20,496 nt of DNA, taken from IMG/VR virus record IMGVR_UViG_3300005253_000206, positions 1 through 20,496 of that record; one strand, given 5' to 3'. Below the pieces are notes generated by a model. That model made no database searches. It was not told the origin of the DNA and saw only the letters and a list, made by a program, of their open reading frames with translations. Positions 7,215 to 15,196 of the stretch are shown in pieces. A program made the translations under genes and the position numbers. Every line of letters begins with the position of its first letter. The stretch's first letter is position 1. The DNA is from a virus.

Positions 7215-7634
7215 ATGAAGAGACTCTTGAGAAAAATGTTTCGGCAGATTTTCGAGAAGGAATCCAAGGGGCTTAGGGTTTTCATTGGTATACTCGAAAG
7301 CGACTGCCTGAAGTTGCGGAGGGAAAGATCGGTACTCGAAAGCGACTGTCTGGAGTTGCGAGAGGAAGCAGAGAAATCCAAGGGGCTATTGAGAGCCAAG
7401 ATTTCTGTTCTTCGAGCTAAAGTTCAGGAATATGAAATAACATTTTCTGATCTCAAGAAGAATATTAAGTGGTACCGAGAGCAGATCATCAAGTACCAAA
7501 ATATCGTTTGCAAAGCTACGGATAGTTTCCGGGAGCTTACTGATCTTGATGGGGAGAAATTTGGGACTGATGCAAAAGCATCGCCTGCCATGAAGGCTAT
7601 CCTCAAATCCGTGGAGACTTATAATGGCTTTTGA
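7215..7634 (+). CDS. Coiled-coil protein with internal duplication, 139 residues
   Basis: ATG at 7215 follows AGAAGAGA. The N-terminus is strongly basic (MKRLLRKMFRQIFEKES); residues ~25-105 show continuous heptad-like Leu/Val/Ile spacing, so a long coiled coil is expected. Two adjacent 14-residue units (LESDCLKLRRERSV and LESDCLELREEAEK, about 27-54) reflect a 42-base DNA duplication, and the flanking ESKGL/KSKGL blocks are also repeated. The C-terminus ends DAKASPAMKAILKSVETYNGF. The stop overlaps the start of the ATPase gene by 11 bases. The function is unknown; the tight link to the Sak4-like ATPase could mean a role in DNA metabolism, but the basic N-terminal amphipathic helix could equally bind membrane. 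Confidence 0.65.
   Translation: MKRLLRKMFRQIFEKESKGLRVFIGILESDCLKLRRERSVLESDCLELREEAEKSKGLLRAKISVLRAKVQEYEITFSDLKKNIKWYREQIIKYQNIVCKATDSFRELTDLDGEKFGTDAKASPAMKAILKSVETYNGF
7291..7374 (+). repeat. Tandem 42-base duplication inside the coiled-coil gene
   Basis: Unit one starts at 7291 and unit two at 7333; both begin with the identical 16 bases TACTCGAAAGCGACTG and continue with few differences (CCTGAAGTTGCG versus TCTGGAGTTGCG) before diverging. The unit is 14 codons, exactly two heptads, so the frame and coil register are preserved. The 13-base word AATCCAAGGGGCT also flanks the pair at 7261-7273 and 7375-7387. Confidence 0.85.
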
Positions 7635-8400
7635 TCTAAGTTCGATCGGTAGCGGCTTCGGGATTCGTCCGCCACGTATGATTCTTCTCGGCACTGAGAA
7701 GATTGGCAAGTCGACTTTCGCTGCTTGCTTTCCTTCGCCATGTTTTATTCCGATCGCAGGCGAAGAAGGAATTGACGACCTTCCGGTTCAGCAGTTCCCT
7801 CCGAGCACCTGTTTCGCCGACGTGAAGTCCGCACTTCAGTCCCTCCTAGATGGCGAGCATGAGTTTCGGACTGTCGTTATTGATTCCGCTAGCACGCTAG
7901 AGCCGCTTGTCTGGAATGACGTACGGGCTCGCAACGAAGGCGCTTCGTCAATTGAGACTGTACTTGGCGGATACGGGAAGGGATACACTGAGTCTCTCAT
8001 GGAATGGGGGACTCTTACGCAGTATCTCGATGCCTTGCGAACGCACCGGAATATGGCTTCGATTATTGTTGGACATGTTATTATCCGGCAGTTCAACAAT
8101 CCCGAAGGGCCGGATTATGATCGGTACGTTGCCGACATCAATCAGAAGGCCGCGAACCTACTTTATCGCTGGGCTGACGCGATTGTCTTCGCGAATACAA
8201 AGGTCGTGGTCAAAGTAGAGAAAGCCGGATTCGGCAAGGAAACTGGCAAAGGTATGGACACCTCGGGCGGGCAGCGTTTCCTCTACACGCAGAAACGCCC
8301 AGCGCATCCCGGAGGCGGCCGAGGCGTATACGGTCGACTTCCTCATGAGCTTCCGTTCTCGTGGGAGCATTACCAAGCGGCCGTAGCTTCGGCCAAATAA
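7624..8400 (+). CDS. RecA-fold ATPase of the phage Sak4 / AAA_24 type, 258 residues
   Basis: Walker A is GTEKIGKST at residues 23-31 (ILLGTEKIGKSTFA) and Walker B ends in Asp87 (RTVVIDSAS). The GHVIIRQFNNPEGPDYDRY region around residues 140-160 and the ADAIVFAN segment fit phage AAA_24 proteins. Members of this group (Sak4) act as single-strand annealing or strand-exchange recombinases and are commonly found beside an SSB, as here: the next gene encodes a DUF669 SSB-like protein. The protein is soluble and cytosolic. The start at 7624 has GGAG upstream and overlaps the previous gene by 11 bases. The ATPase call is secure; recombinase activity is inferred from family and neighbour. Confidence 0.85.
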   Translation: MAFDLSSIGSGFGIRPPRMILLGTEKIGKSTFAACFPSPCFIPIAGEEGIDDLPVQQFPPSTCFADVKSALQSLLDGEHEFRTVVIDSASTLEPLVWNDVRARNEGASSIETVLGGYGKGYTESLMEWGTLTQYLDALRTHRNMASIIVGHVIIRQFNNPEGPDYDRYVADINQKAANLLYRWADAIVFANTKVVVKVEKAGFGKETGKGMDTSGGQRFLYTQKRPAHPGGGRGVYGRLPHELPFSWEHYQAAVASAK

Positions 8401-8435
8401 CCACACTTCATTCCTCTCTCAAGAAAGATTTTCTT

Positions 8436-9026
8436 ATGGCAGACCTGACTGGTTTTTTCGATGGACAAGGCTTCGACCCAGAGACTGCTCCGCCTGATGT
8501 TGTTCCTCCAGGCGATTACACCGTTCAGATTGACGCTTCTAGCATTAAGGAGACCAAAGCAAAGGACGGTCATTACATCGAGGTAGAAATGACAATTCTG
8601 GATGAATGCCCTTCTAAGGGGTGTAAGCTCTGGGATCGTCTCAATATCCATAACAAGAATCCAAAAACTGTCGAGATGGCCAAGCGTAGCCTCGGCGCTC
8701 TTAGTGTTGCGTCTAGTATTCCTGATTTGAAAGACACAGACATGCTCCTGCAAAAGGTTGTCATCGCCTGCGTCAAGGTCAAAGATGATCAGAATAACAT
8801 CCGAACATACAAGGTTGCTGGCCAGGCGCTAGTTGCCCCAACGCCTGCTGCATTTGCTCCTGCCGTTGCTCCTGCGGCCTCTCCCGCTATCGGAGTGGAA
8901 GCGTACACCCCGGCTCCTTTACCTACACATCAGCAGGCGCCTGCTGCGATCGTTCCTGCTACTGCACCTGACGCTGCGGCGGCTACGGCTCCAGGCGCTC
9001 CTGTTGCTCCATGGCTGAAGCCGTAG
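8436..9026 (+). CDS. DUF669-type SSB-like protein, 196 residues
   Basis: I chose the ATG at 8436 (MADLTGFFDGQGF) because the frame upstream overlaps the ATPase gene and DUF669 proteins start close to this motif. Residues 1-130 match the known pattern: an early acidic DGQGFDPETAPPDVVPPGDYTVQI, then a beta-rich core (HYIEVEMTIL, CKLWDRLNIHN, AKRSLGAL) and a strand KDDQNNIRTYKVAGQ. After that comes a ~60-residue Ala/Pro-rich, low-complexity linker ending APVAPWLKP, which may serve as a protein-interaction tail as in other SSBs, though it lacks an acidic tip. DUF669 proteins bind single-stranded DNA and travel with Sak4-like ATPases. The ribosome site (AAGAAAG, 12 bases upstream) is weak. Confidence 0.8.
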   Translation: MADLTGFFDGQGFDPETAPPDVVPPGDYTVQIDASSIKETKAKDGHYIEVEMTILDECPSKGCKLWDRLNIHNKNPKTVEMAKRSLGALSVASSIPDLKDTDMLLQKVVIACVKVKDDQNNIRTYKVAGQALVAPTPAAFAPAVAPAASPAIGVEAYTPAPLPTHQQAPAAIVPATAPDAAAATAPGAPVAPWLKP

Positions 9027-9048
9027 CGACTCCTCTATACTCGTTAAC

Positions 9049-9117
9049 CTCGCTCCCCTGGCCCCGCTGCCCATACGGAACCCCGCAGCCGGCTGGCCGG
9101 CGAGCTAGCGAGTTTTT
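9049..9117 (+). terminator. Possible rho-independent terminator or structured element
   Basis: In the 102-base gap after the DUF669 gene, CTCGCT (9049-9054) can pair with AGCGAG (9107-9112), which is followed directly by TTTTT (9113-9117). The long loop contains its own strong hairpin, GCCGGC-TG-GCCGGC (9088-9101). The arrangement resembles a terminator with a branched stem, but the outer stem is only six pairs, so confidence is low. Confidence 0.3.
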
Positions 9118-9128
9118 AAGAGAATCTC

Positions 9129-9527
9129 ATGACACCAGATCAGATCAACGCGTGCTTTGAGCTAGTAGCTGCATGTTTGCTGGCTGCGAACATTCACCGC
9201 CTGAAAGCAGACAAGCAAGTAAGAGGCGTATGCCTTGCTCCTATGATTTTCATGGTCTGCTGGGGCGTCTGGAATTGTTACTTCTATGCGGCCATAAATG
9301 TTCCGTGGTCATGGTTTGCGGGATTGCTATGTACAACTATCAACGCTATCTGGGTGGCGCAGATGCTCTATTACAATCATCAAGAAAGAAGAGAACATGA
9401 CAAGGGATCAGGAACTAAGGAATCTCGCCAGAAAGTTTGTTTGTGCGAAGGCTGCCGAGGAACAGGCAAAATCCACTCGTATAGTTGCCGAGAAAGCCAT
9501 CGCGAGTTTAATCGAAGGACCCGATAA
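9129..9527 (+). CDS. Three-span phage membrane protein, overlapping the next gene
   Basis: The ATG at 9129 follows AAGAGAATCTC. Residues ~6-23, 34-55 and 60-82 are hydrophobic. The body (TPDQINACFELVAACLLAAN, DKQVRGV, WGVWNCYFYAAINVPWSW, NAIWVAQMLYY) matches my memory of small phage/bacterial membrane proteins with the pattern DKQVRGVS...LWGxWNxYYYP...N..WV; these are about 90 residues long. Here, after YYNHQERRE (residue ~89), the frame continues 43 more codons through the start of the next gene in another frame, so the tail (including CLCEGCRGTGK) may be an accident of overlap. The function is unknown; it is odd to find a membrane protein between SSB and nuclease genes. Confidence 0.65.
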   Translation: MTPDQINACFELVAACLLAANIHRLKADKQVRGVCLAPMIFMVCWGVWNCYFYAAINVPWSWFAGLLCTTINAIWVAQMLYYNHQERREHDKGSGTKESRQKVCLCEGCRGTGKIHSYSCRESHREFNRRTR

Positions 9528-9828
9528 AGGGCAAAGAACCGAGACCCTTGAAGACGGTGTGAAGATCACCGTTAAACGCAGCCTAAGATACAAGGCAGAC
9601 CTTCAAGGGATCAAGGATGTATTCCTTTTAGTTGCAAAGCAGATTGGGGAAAGCGTCCAACCGCCAATCAAAGCCAAGACCACTCATACGCTTGACGAGG
9701 TGATGTATGAGTGGTACCAAAAGAATGTGCCCGAGATCTTTAAGTTAATTTCTCAGCACGTTGAAATTACGCCTGCCAAGGACGCTATCACCGTCAAGAT
9801 TCCTAAGGCAGGAGAGATTGATGGCTGA
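9397..9828 (+). CDS. Hypothetical phage protein in the recombination block, 143 residues
   Basis: I place the start at ATG 9397 (MTRDQELRNLARKF), preceded by AGAAGAGA; starting earlier would overlap the membrane gene even more. The first half is a charged helix (ARKFVCAKAAEEQAKSTRIVAEKAIASL), followed by short strands (GVKITVKRSLRYKAD) and further helices. This helix-then-strand layout resembles small phage proteins found beside exonucleases and SSBs, but I cannot name the family with confidence. Its stop overlaps the nuclease start by eight bases, so it is probably co-translated with the nuclease and could be its partner or inhibitor. Confidence 0.65.
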   Translation: MTRDQELRNLARKFVCAKAAEEQAKSTRIVAEKAIASLIEGPDKGQRTETLEDGVKITVKRSLRYKADLQGIKDVFLLVAKQIGESVQPPIKAKTTHTLDEVMYEWYQKNVPEIFKLISQHVEITPAKDAITVKIPKAGEIDG

Positions 9829-11143
9829 TCTCACGCCCTACCTCCCGGAGCTTTCCGAGACAGTAGAGAAAATCTACAAGCACTACAAGAAAACTGGAGA
9901 TACCGAATCGCCTCGGAAATATCTAGGCGCCTCGATTATCGGACACCATTGCGAGCGGTACCTCTGGTACAATTTCCGACAAACTACTAAGCCGGAATTC
10001 GATGGAAGAATGTATCGCCTATTTCAAACTGGCCACCTTGAAGAGGCTCGCATGGTCGAAGATCTACTAGATATAGGATGCGAGGTTCACGACATAGATC
10101 AAGACGGCAATCAGTTTGCGATCAGCGATCTTGGCGAGCACTTCTCGGGCCACATGGACGGCGTAGGTCTAGGTATTCCAGAAGCGCCGAAGACGTGGCA
10201 TGTTCTCGAATTCAAGACACATAATAACAAGTCTTTCGCCAAGCTCAAGAAGAGCGGAGTCAAGGATTTCAAGCCACAACACTATGCCCAGATGCAAGTC
10301 TACATGCACAAAACAGGCATGAAGCGGGCTTTATACATGGCAAAGGATAAGAACACGGACGAACTCTACACCGAACGGATTCGATACGACCAGGCATTCT
10401 GCGAGAACCTCATGGCTCGAGCAGAGCGGATTGTCTTCAATAATAAGCCACCAGAACGACCATATAGCCGAAGCGACTACTATCTCTGTTCATGGTGCGA
10501 TGCGCAGAAGATCTGCTGGGGGATCGGAGACACGGCATTGCCGATTACGGCTCCCTCTTGCCGGCAATGCTGCCACGCAACGCCAAAACTTGACGGCCAT
10601 GCACGGTGGCTCTGCACAAAGCATGAAAGATCATTATCCTCGCAAGATCAGGATACGACCTGTGATAAGCATCTGCTTCTTCCGGGAATGTTGTCGTTCG
10701 CCGAGCCAATAGGATGCGGACGAAACTTAGCAGACGACGATTATATTGTCTTTCAAAATACAGGAGATGAAGAGCCTCCCTGGAATCATGGAGCGCACGA
10801 TCGTGGCTTCTCAACTGCTGAACTCATGACGTTGCGCGTGGAAGACTTAACCAATGAGATGATCGTCGTCGCCAAGCAGGTCATGGGCGCCGTGGCCACG
10901 GATGCCTGCGATGATATCTTGAACCGCTATCCAGAAGAGGACACGCGTATCGTCTGGGAAGGGCATCAATCGGGTCTCGCAAACGAATGGCTCAACCGGT
11001 ATGGAGAGGATTTCTGGGCGATGAAACCGATTGATATCAGCCAGCTTCCTAATGATCGGAATATCGCCGAGTTTGAAGGCGGCCGGCTTGCGGTTGTATT
11101 ACTAAACGGGCATGGGGCACAAATTCGAGAGGGCGTAGAATGA
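9821..11143 (+). CDS. Cas4/RecB-like PD-(D/E)XK nuclease with Cys cluster and zinc-finger-like insert
   Basis: The start at 9821 (MADLTPYLPEL) is preceded by AAGGCAGGAGAG. The 440-residue protein shows the RecB-type nuclease motifs in order: GASIIGHHCERYLWY (residues 36-50, Cys44), GHMDGV with Asp113, LEFKT with Glu130 and Lys132, and QHYAQMQVYMHK (153-163). Cys44 together with Cys223, Cys226 and Cys232 (LCSWCDAQKICW) reproduces the four-cysteine pattern that holds an iron-sulphur cluster in Cas4 and AddB. A second cysteine set (Cys247, Cys250, Cys251, Cys265, His268) looks like a zinc finger, and about 170 further residues follow without recognised motifs. It likely resects DNA ends for the Sak4/SSB pair. 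The C-terminal extension makes it longer than a typical Cas4-like nuclease. Confidence 0.8.
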   Translation: MADLTPYLPELSETVEKIYKHYKKTGDTESPRKYLGASIIGHHCERYLWYNFRQTTKPEFDGRMYRLFQTGHLEEARMVEDLLDIGCEVHDIDQDGNQFAISDLGEHFSGHMDGVGLGIPEAPKTWHVLEFKTHNNKSFAKLKKSGVKDFKPQHYAQMQVYMHKTGMKRALYMAKDKNTDELYTERIRYDQAFCENLMARAERIVFNNKPPERPYSRSDYYLCSWCDAQKICWGIGDTALPITAPSCRQCCHATPKLDGHARWLCTKHERSLSSQDQDTTCDKHLLLPGMLSFAEPIGCGRNLADDDYIVFQNTGDEEPPWNHGAHDRGFSTAELMTLRVEDLTNEMIVVAKQVMGAVATDACDDILNRYPEEDTRIVWEGHQSGLANEWLNRYGEDFWAMKPIDISQLPNDRNIAEFEGGRLAVVLLNGHGAQIREGVE

Positions 11144-11304
11144 TAACGATCATTTACGCTTGCCCAATATGGTTCGAGTGGAGTCTCTTCGAGATAATTA
11201 ACGAGACATTGCCATTAGCTACTTTAAGGGCGTGCGATAGCGCTTGGCAAATGCACGTCAACAAGGACTTCATGACCATTTTTACAGTATATTGCACGCA
11301 ATGA
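11140..11304 (+). CDS. Small ORF, 54 residues, coupled on both sides
   Basis: ATG at 11140 overlaps the nuclease stop (TGA 11141-11143), and its own TGA (11302-11304) overlaps the helicase ATG at 11301, giving an ATGA junction at each end. The product (starts MITIIYACPIWFEWSLFEII) is hydrophobic/aromatic at its N-terminus, has three cysteines and no recognised motif. The double interlock is the main evidence that it is translated, and it explains why the helicase start lacks its own ribosome-binding site. It may be a small protein or mainly a coupling device. Confidence 0.55.
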   Translation: MITIIYACPIWFEWSLFEIINETLPLATLRACDSAWQMHVNKDFMTIFTVYCTQ

Positions 11305-12938
11305 TCCCTCGTCCTTATCAACAAGAAGCGCTAGATGCCTTGCATTTGCATGTCTGCACGAAAGAGACAAACCCTTGCGTAGTCATTCCAACAGGAGGAG
11401 GGAAAAGTGCCCTTATCGCCTGGATCGTCGGAAAGTGGAAATCTGAGTCCCCTCATGTGCGGATTATCATCCTGGCACATCGCAAGGAGCTTATCGAACA
11501 AAATGCAGCAGAGCTTCAAGGGATGTGCCCTGAGTTTCGTATTGGCATTTACTCAGCCGCTCTCGGACGCAGAGACTACGACGCAGACGTACTCTTCGCC
11601 TCTATTGACTCCATTTACAAGAGATCCGGGGATTTTCCTGCATGGGATGTTGCCATGGTCGATGAGGCGCATCGCATTCCTCCTAAAGGAGAAGGAAAGT
11701 ATAGAACTTTTCTACAAGGTTGTCGAAAGTGGAATCCAGCCCTCCGTGTTATCGGATGGACTGCCACCCCGTTCCGCATGGGTTACGGAGCGATCTGCCA
11801 CAAGGATCATCTCCTCAACGAGATTTGCTACGAAGCTAAAATCACTAGCCTTATCCACGATGGCTATCTGTGTAAGCTACGGTCGAAAGTCGGAGTTATC
11901 CAGCCAGAGCTAGGCGGAGTGAAACGCAACAGCGGAGGCGATTACATCACCAGATCCTTGTCGGCAGCGACGAACAAGAAGGTAATCGTTACTGAAGCAG
12001 TTGCTGAAGCTGTACGAATCATGAATGCCGAAAATCGCAAATCAGCAGTTTTCTTTTGTGTCGATGTAGATCATTGCAATAATGTTTCAAAAGAGTTGCA
12101 GCGACATGGAATACATGCACCAGCCATTACTGGCGGTACTAAACGTAAAATCCGAGAGCGTGCTGCGGATAATTTCAAAGCCGGGAAACTTCGTGCTATC
12201 TGTAATGTCAACGTCTATACCGAGGGATTTAACGCAACGATCATTGATTGTATTGTGCTACTTCGGCCTACTCTATCAGCCGGATTGTTCTCACAGATGG
12301 TCGGACGAGGGCTTCGATTACATAAACAAAAAAATGTATGTCTGGTTCTTGACTTCGCCTGCTGTATCGAAGAGCACGGGCCAATTGACATACTCGGCGG
12401 CGAGCCCATTGCCCTAGCTACGTGTGAGCTTTGCCGAGAATCTTTTTCACGGGCCATCGGTACTTGCCCGGCTTGCGGTTGGGTGATCCCTAAAATAGTC
12501 TTCGACAAGATGGAAGCAGCCGATTGCGAGAAACGATTGCACGAAACTAAAGTCTCACAACGATCAATCCTTTCTAATGTACCAGAAGTTCGTAATGTCC
12601 ATACTGTCTTTGCATCTCGGCATCGAAAGCTCGGTTTTCCAGACAGTCTGCGAGTCCAATACCGATGTGGAAAGAGCATGTTCTCGGAATGGGTTTGTCT
12701 CGACCATGAAGGCTACGCAGGAGAATGCGCTAGCAAGTGGTGGGCAAAGCGGTTCGGCCTCCATCAGGTAGCAGGCGGCAGCAGGCCGGCCACAGTCAAC
12801 GAAGCGCTCAATTACATGTTCCTAACGCAAGGAATAGCTGAGTACACAAAAACCATTTCCGTAAAGCGAAAAGGGAAGAACTGGGAAATTGTCGCATACA
12901 ATGAAGCAATTACCAAGACGGATGACGTGAGCGCATGA
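11301..12938 (+). CDS. SF2 DEAH-box helicase with C-terminal zinc finger, 545 residues
   Basis: With the start at ATG 11301 (MIPRPYQQEALDAL), the Q-motif-like RPYQQEA stands at the N-terminus as in UvrB/type-I-restriction-like SF2 enzymes. Motif I is PTGGGKS (residues 30-36), motif II DEAH (121-124), motif III TATP (154-157), and motif VI QMVGRGLR (332-339). A C-x2-C-x10-C-x2-C zinc finger (Cys375, 378, 389, 392) follows the helicase core, then ~150 residues of unknown fold. Such helicases in phage replication blocks are thought to unwind or remodel DNA at origins or recombination intermediates. It overlaps its neighbours by four bases at both ends, so it belongs to one coupled operon with nuclease and primase. 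Confidence 0.9.
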   Translation: MIPRPYQQEALDALHLHVCTKETNPCVVIPTGGGKSALIAWIVGKWKSESPHVRIIILAHRKELIEQNAAELQGMCPEFRIGIYSAALGRRDYDADVLFASIDSIYKRSGDFPAWDVAMVDEAHRIPPKGEGKYRTFLQGCRKWNPALRVIGWTATPFRMGYGAICHKDHLLNEICYEAKITSLIHDGYLCKLRSKVGVIQPELGGVKRNSGGDYITRSLSAATNKKVIVTEAVAEAVRIMNAENRKSAVFFCVDVDHCNNVSKELQRHGIHAPAITGGTKRKIRERAADNFKAGKLRAICNVNVYTEGFNATIIDCIVLLRPTLSAGLFSQMVGRGLRLHKQKNVCLVLDFACCIEEHGPIDILGGEPIALATCELCRESFSRAIGTCPACGWVIPKIVFDKMEAADCEKRLHETKVSQRSILSNVPEVRNVHTVFASRHRKLGFPDSLRVQYRCGKSMFSEWVCLDHEGYAGECASKWWAKRFGLHQVAGGSRPATVNEALNYMFLTQGIAEYTKTISVKRKGKNWEIVAYNEAITKTDDVSA

Positions 12939-15196
12939 AACAACTTTCAGATGCAGCAGCATGGTATGCCTCAGTTGGATGGCCAATCTTTCCGTGCAAG
13001 CCAGGCCAAAAAGTGCCAGCAACTGCTCATGGCGTCAAAGATGCAACCACCGATTCCTCTCAGATTAAGCAATGGTGGACAACAAACCCGAATTACAATA
13101 TCGGCTTCGCGTGCGGAGGGATCAGCAATCTCTACGTCGTCGATGTTGACTTGGACAACGAGAAGGGGCTCAATGGCTACGAGTCCCTGAAGGAGTTTCC
13201 GGAAATCCCGGTTACGGTCGTGCAGCGAACGCCGCGTGGGGGCCTCCATGCGTTCTACACGACGGATAATCCGCCAGCCAACAAAAACAACTTCCGCCAA
13301 GGCATCGACATACGCGGAAACGGCTACTATGTCATTCTCGCTCCCAGCATCCATCCTAACGGCAAGCAATATGACTGGGCACCAGGGCGTGCCCCGTGGG
13401 AGATTCATGCGAGTGAGTTCCCTGATGCCCTTAGACCTGCCTCTAAACTAGCCCCCGCGGTACCTGTCGTCATTCCGCCAGATGTTACGCATGAACTCTA
13501 CGATCAACGTATAGACCGCGCTAGCCTCTACCTGGCAACCGTCGATCCGGCTGTCCAAGGGGGGGGAGGGCACAGCACGCTCCTGCGGGCGGCCGGGTTC
13601 ATTATGCACGGCTTTCTTCTGAGCGACCAGGAGACGTTCAGCCTGCTTGCGACTGAGTACAATCCGCGGTGCGTCCCACCGTGGGACTTCAGCGTCCAGA
13701 AGGACGACCGAGACTTCCGCCGGAAGGTCAGCGAGGCCAGGAAGCATCCACCTAACAAGTCTTCGGGTTGGCTCTTGTATGACACTGCATTTGAGCCAGT
13801 TTTGCAGGCGAGCCCGGCGCTATCCGCGTCAATAGGGAAGCTGTGTACAGGCGTGGCCGAATCTGCTGCTGCCTCAAAAGTTCGCAAAAAGCCGAACTTC
13901 TTCCGGACCCGCCCCGCTCAATCAGAATTGGATTTCCTTACGGCGCCCATGGGTAAGCTTGGAGAACTCTGCGCTTGGATGAATGCAAATTCGATTCGGA
14001 AGCAGCCCTTCTTGACTCTTGGTTGCAACTTGGCGTTTCTCGGTGCGCTATTCGGTAGAAAGATTAAGAGCCACCGAGGGATGCGAACAAATATCTATTG
14101 CATGGGGGTCGCAGATTCTTCAGCGGGGAAAGCTCACGCGCAGAAAAGCATTCGGAAGCTTTGCGAGTTTGCGCAGATATCGAAACTGATTGGCGGAGAT
14201 GACATTGCTTCCGATTCAGCAATTCTGAAGCGGCTTTCCAGACAGGCGAACACAGTTTACTTACTCGACGAGATTGGGCATCTCTTGTCTGACATTAAGA
14301 GCGGAAACAATGTGTACGCCAAAAAGATCGTACCGTTGTTGATCAAGCTCTACAGCCATGCGGAAGATAAATACACGGCAAAAGACCTCGCCGACTCAGA
14401 GTTAGACCGTGAACTCATACAGCCATGCTGTTGCATCTGGGGCGTCTCAGAGCCGGATCGGTTCGCTGCCGGGCTGTCTCCCGAGGAGTTGCACGACGGG
14501 TGGCTATCTAGGTGCCTGGTGTTCCGGACTGACACGACGCCAGACAAAGAAGAGGACTTCACGGAGCCTAAACCTCCGATGGAGCTTGTCGAGTGGTGCC
14601 GGGCATGGTTCGATCGCGAAATTAGATGTCCAGACGAAGATGGTAATCTTCTGGAGTGGCAACGAGTCAGAGGATGGCAAGTAGATACTGTTGGGCCTCA
14701 TCAATTGGTCGTACCAAGCACCGACGAAGCGACGGCAATCTTCAAAATGCTTGACAGGTCCACCAAGAATATCGGGATTGAAAATTACGATCTAAGTCGC
14801 CTCTGGAAAAAGGCCGAAGAGAATGCGCGTCGTATTGCCTTGATTTATGCAGCGAGCATAAATTTCGATAATCCTGTGATTGATGCTGCCGTGGCCGATT
14901 ACGCATGTCGTCTGGTCGTCTACTTACTGCGTGATTTTGGCTATGCGACGGTTGGCCAAATAGCAGGCTCTGTGCTAGAAGAAAAGAAGAACCGATTGGA
15001 ACGTTACATTGCGCGTTCGGGGTACGGAGGCCGGATCAAGGGGCAGATTTCTCAAGGCTCGCCATGGCTTCGGATGAACGAGCGTGCCGAGTACCTCCTG
15101 GACCTAGCTGAGTCTGGTCGAATTATCGCCAGAGCGGTGGGCGAGAAGGTTGTCTATTGGACAGCAAAATTTGCACCGGAGGAGCTTGATGACTGA
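12935..15196 (+). CDS. Primase-polymerase fused to a helicase-like ATPase, 753 residues
   Basis: Residues 1-165 are a bifunctional primase-polymerase (Prim-Pol) domain: WPIFPCKPGQKVPAT, then the metal-binding VVDVDLD (Asp70, Asp72), RGGLHAFY with His105, and GIDIRGNGYYVILAPS (Asp125). A Gly/Ser linker region with short helices follows to ~330. From ~340 a P-loop-type ATPase begins: DSSAGKAHAQ (about 394-403) stands at the Walker A position and TVYLLDEIGH (440-449) at Walker B, followed by a DUF3987-like pattern (KIVPLLIKLYSHAEDKY). The residue after GK is Ala instead of Ser/Thr, which I believe occurs in this subgroup. The enzyme likely makes primers, and possibly longer products, while translocating on DNA. 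Start overlaps the SF2 helicase stop (ATGA). Confidence 0.88.
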   Translation: MKQLSDAAAWYASVGWPIFPCKPGQKVPATAHGVKDATTDSSQIKQWWTTNPNYNIGFACGGISNLYVVDVDLDNEKGLNGYESLKEFPEIPVTVVQRTPRGGLHAFYTTDNPPANKNNFRQGIDIRGNGYYVILAPSIHPNGKQYDWAPGRAPWEIHASEFPDALRPASKLAPAVPVVIPPDVTHELYDQRIDRASLYLATVDPAVQGGGGHSTLLRAAGFIMHGFLLSDQETFSLLATEYNPRCVPPWDFSVQKDDRDFRRKVSEARKHPPNKSSGWLLYDTAFEPVLQASPALSASIGKLCTGVAESAAASKVRKKPNFFRTRPAQSELDFLTAPMGKLGELCAWMNANSIRKQPFLTLGCNLAFLGALFGRKIKSHRGMRTNIYCMGVADSSAGKAHAQKSIRKLCEFAQISKLIGGDDIASDSAILKRLSRQANTVYLLDEIGHLLSDIKSGNNVYAKKIVPLLIKLYSHAEDKYTAKDLADSELDRELIQPCCCIWGVSEPDRFAAGLSPEELHDGWLSRCLVFRTDTTPDKEEDFTEPKPPMELVEWCRAWFDREIRCPDEDGNLLEWQRVRGWQVDTVGPHQLVVPSTDEATAIFKMLDRSTKNIGIENYDLSRLWKKAEENARRIALIYAASINFDNPVIDAAVADYACRLVVYLLRDFGYATVGQIAGSVLEEKKNRLERYIARSGYGGRIKGQISQGSPWLRMNERAEYLLDLAESGRIIARAVGEKVVYWTAKFAPEELDD

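Noticed and set aside
12215-12679. Minus-strand frame of 154 codons inside the helicase gene
   Set aside because: It is fully contained in the strongly supported helicase, antisense to conserved motif VI and the zinc finger.
13528-13887. Minus-strand frames of about 100-120 codons within the Prim-Pol gene
   Set aside because: They are antisense shadows of a continuous gene with known motifs and lack start signals.
14070-14160. Damaged Walker A in the Prim-Pol ATPase (Ala after GK) as a sign of an inactive helicase
   Set aside because: From memory, related phage ATPases also show GK followed by non-Ser/Thr and His-Ala, and Walker B is intact, so it is more likely a subgroup variation.
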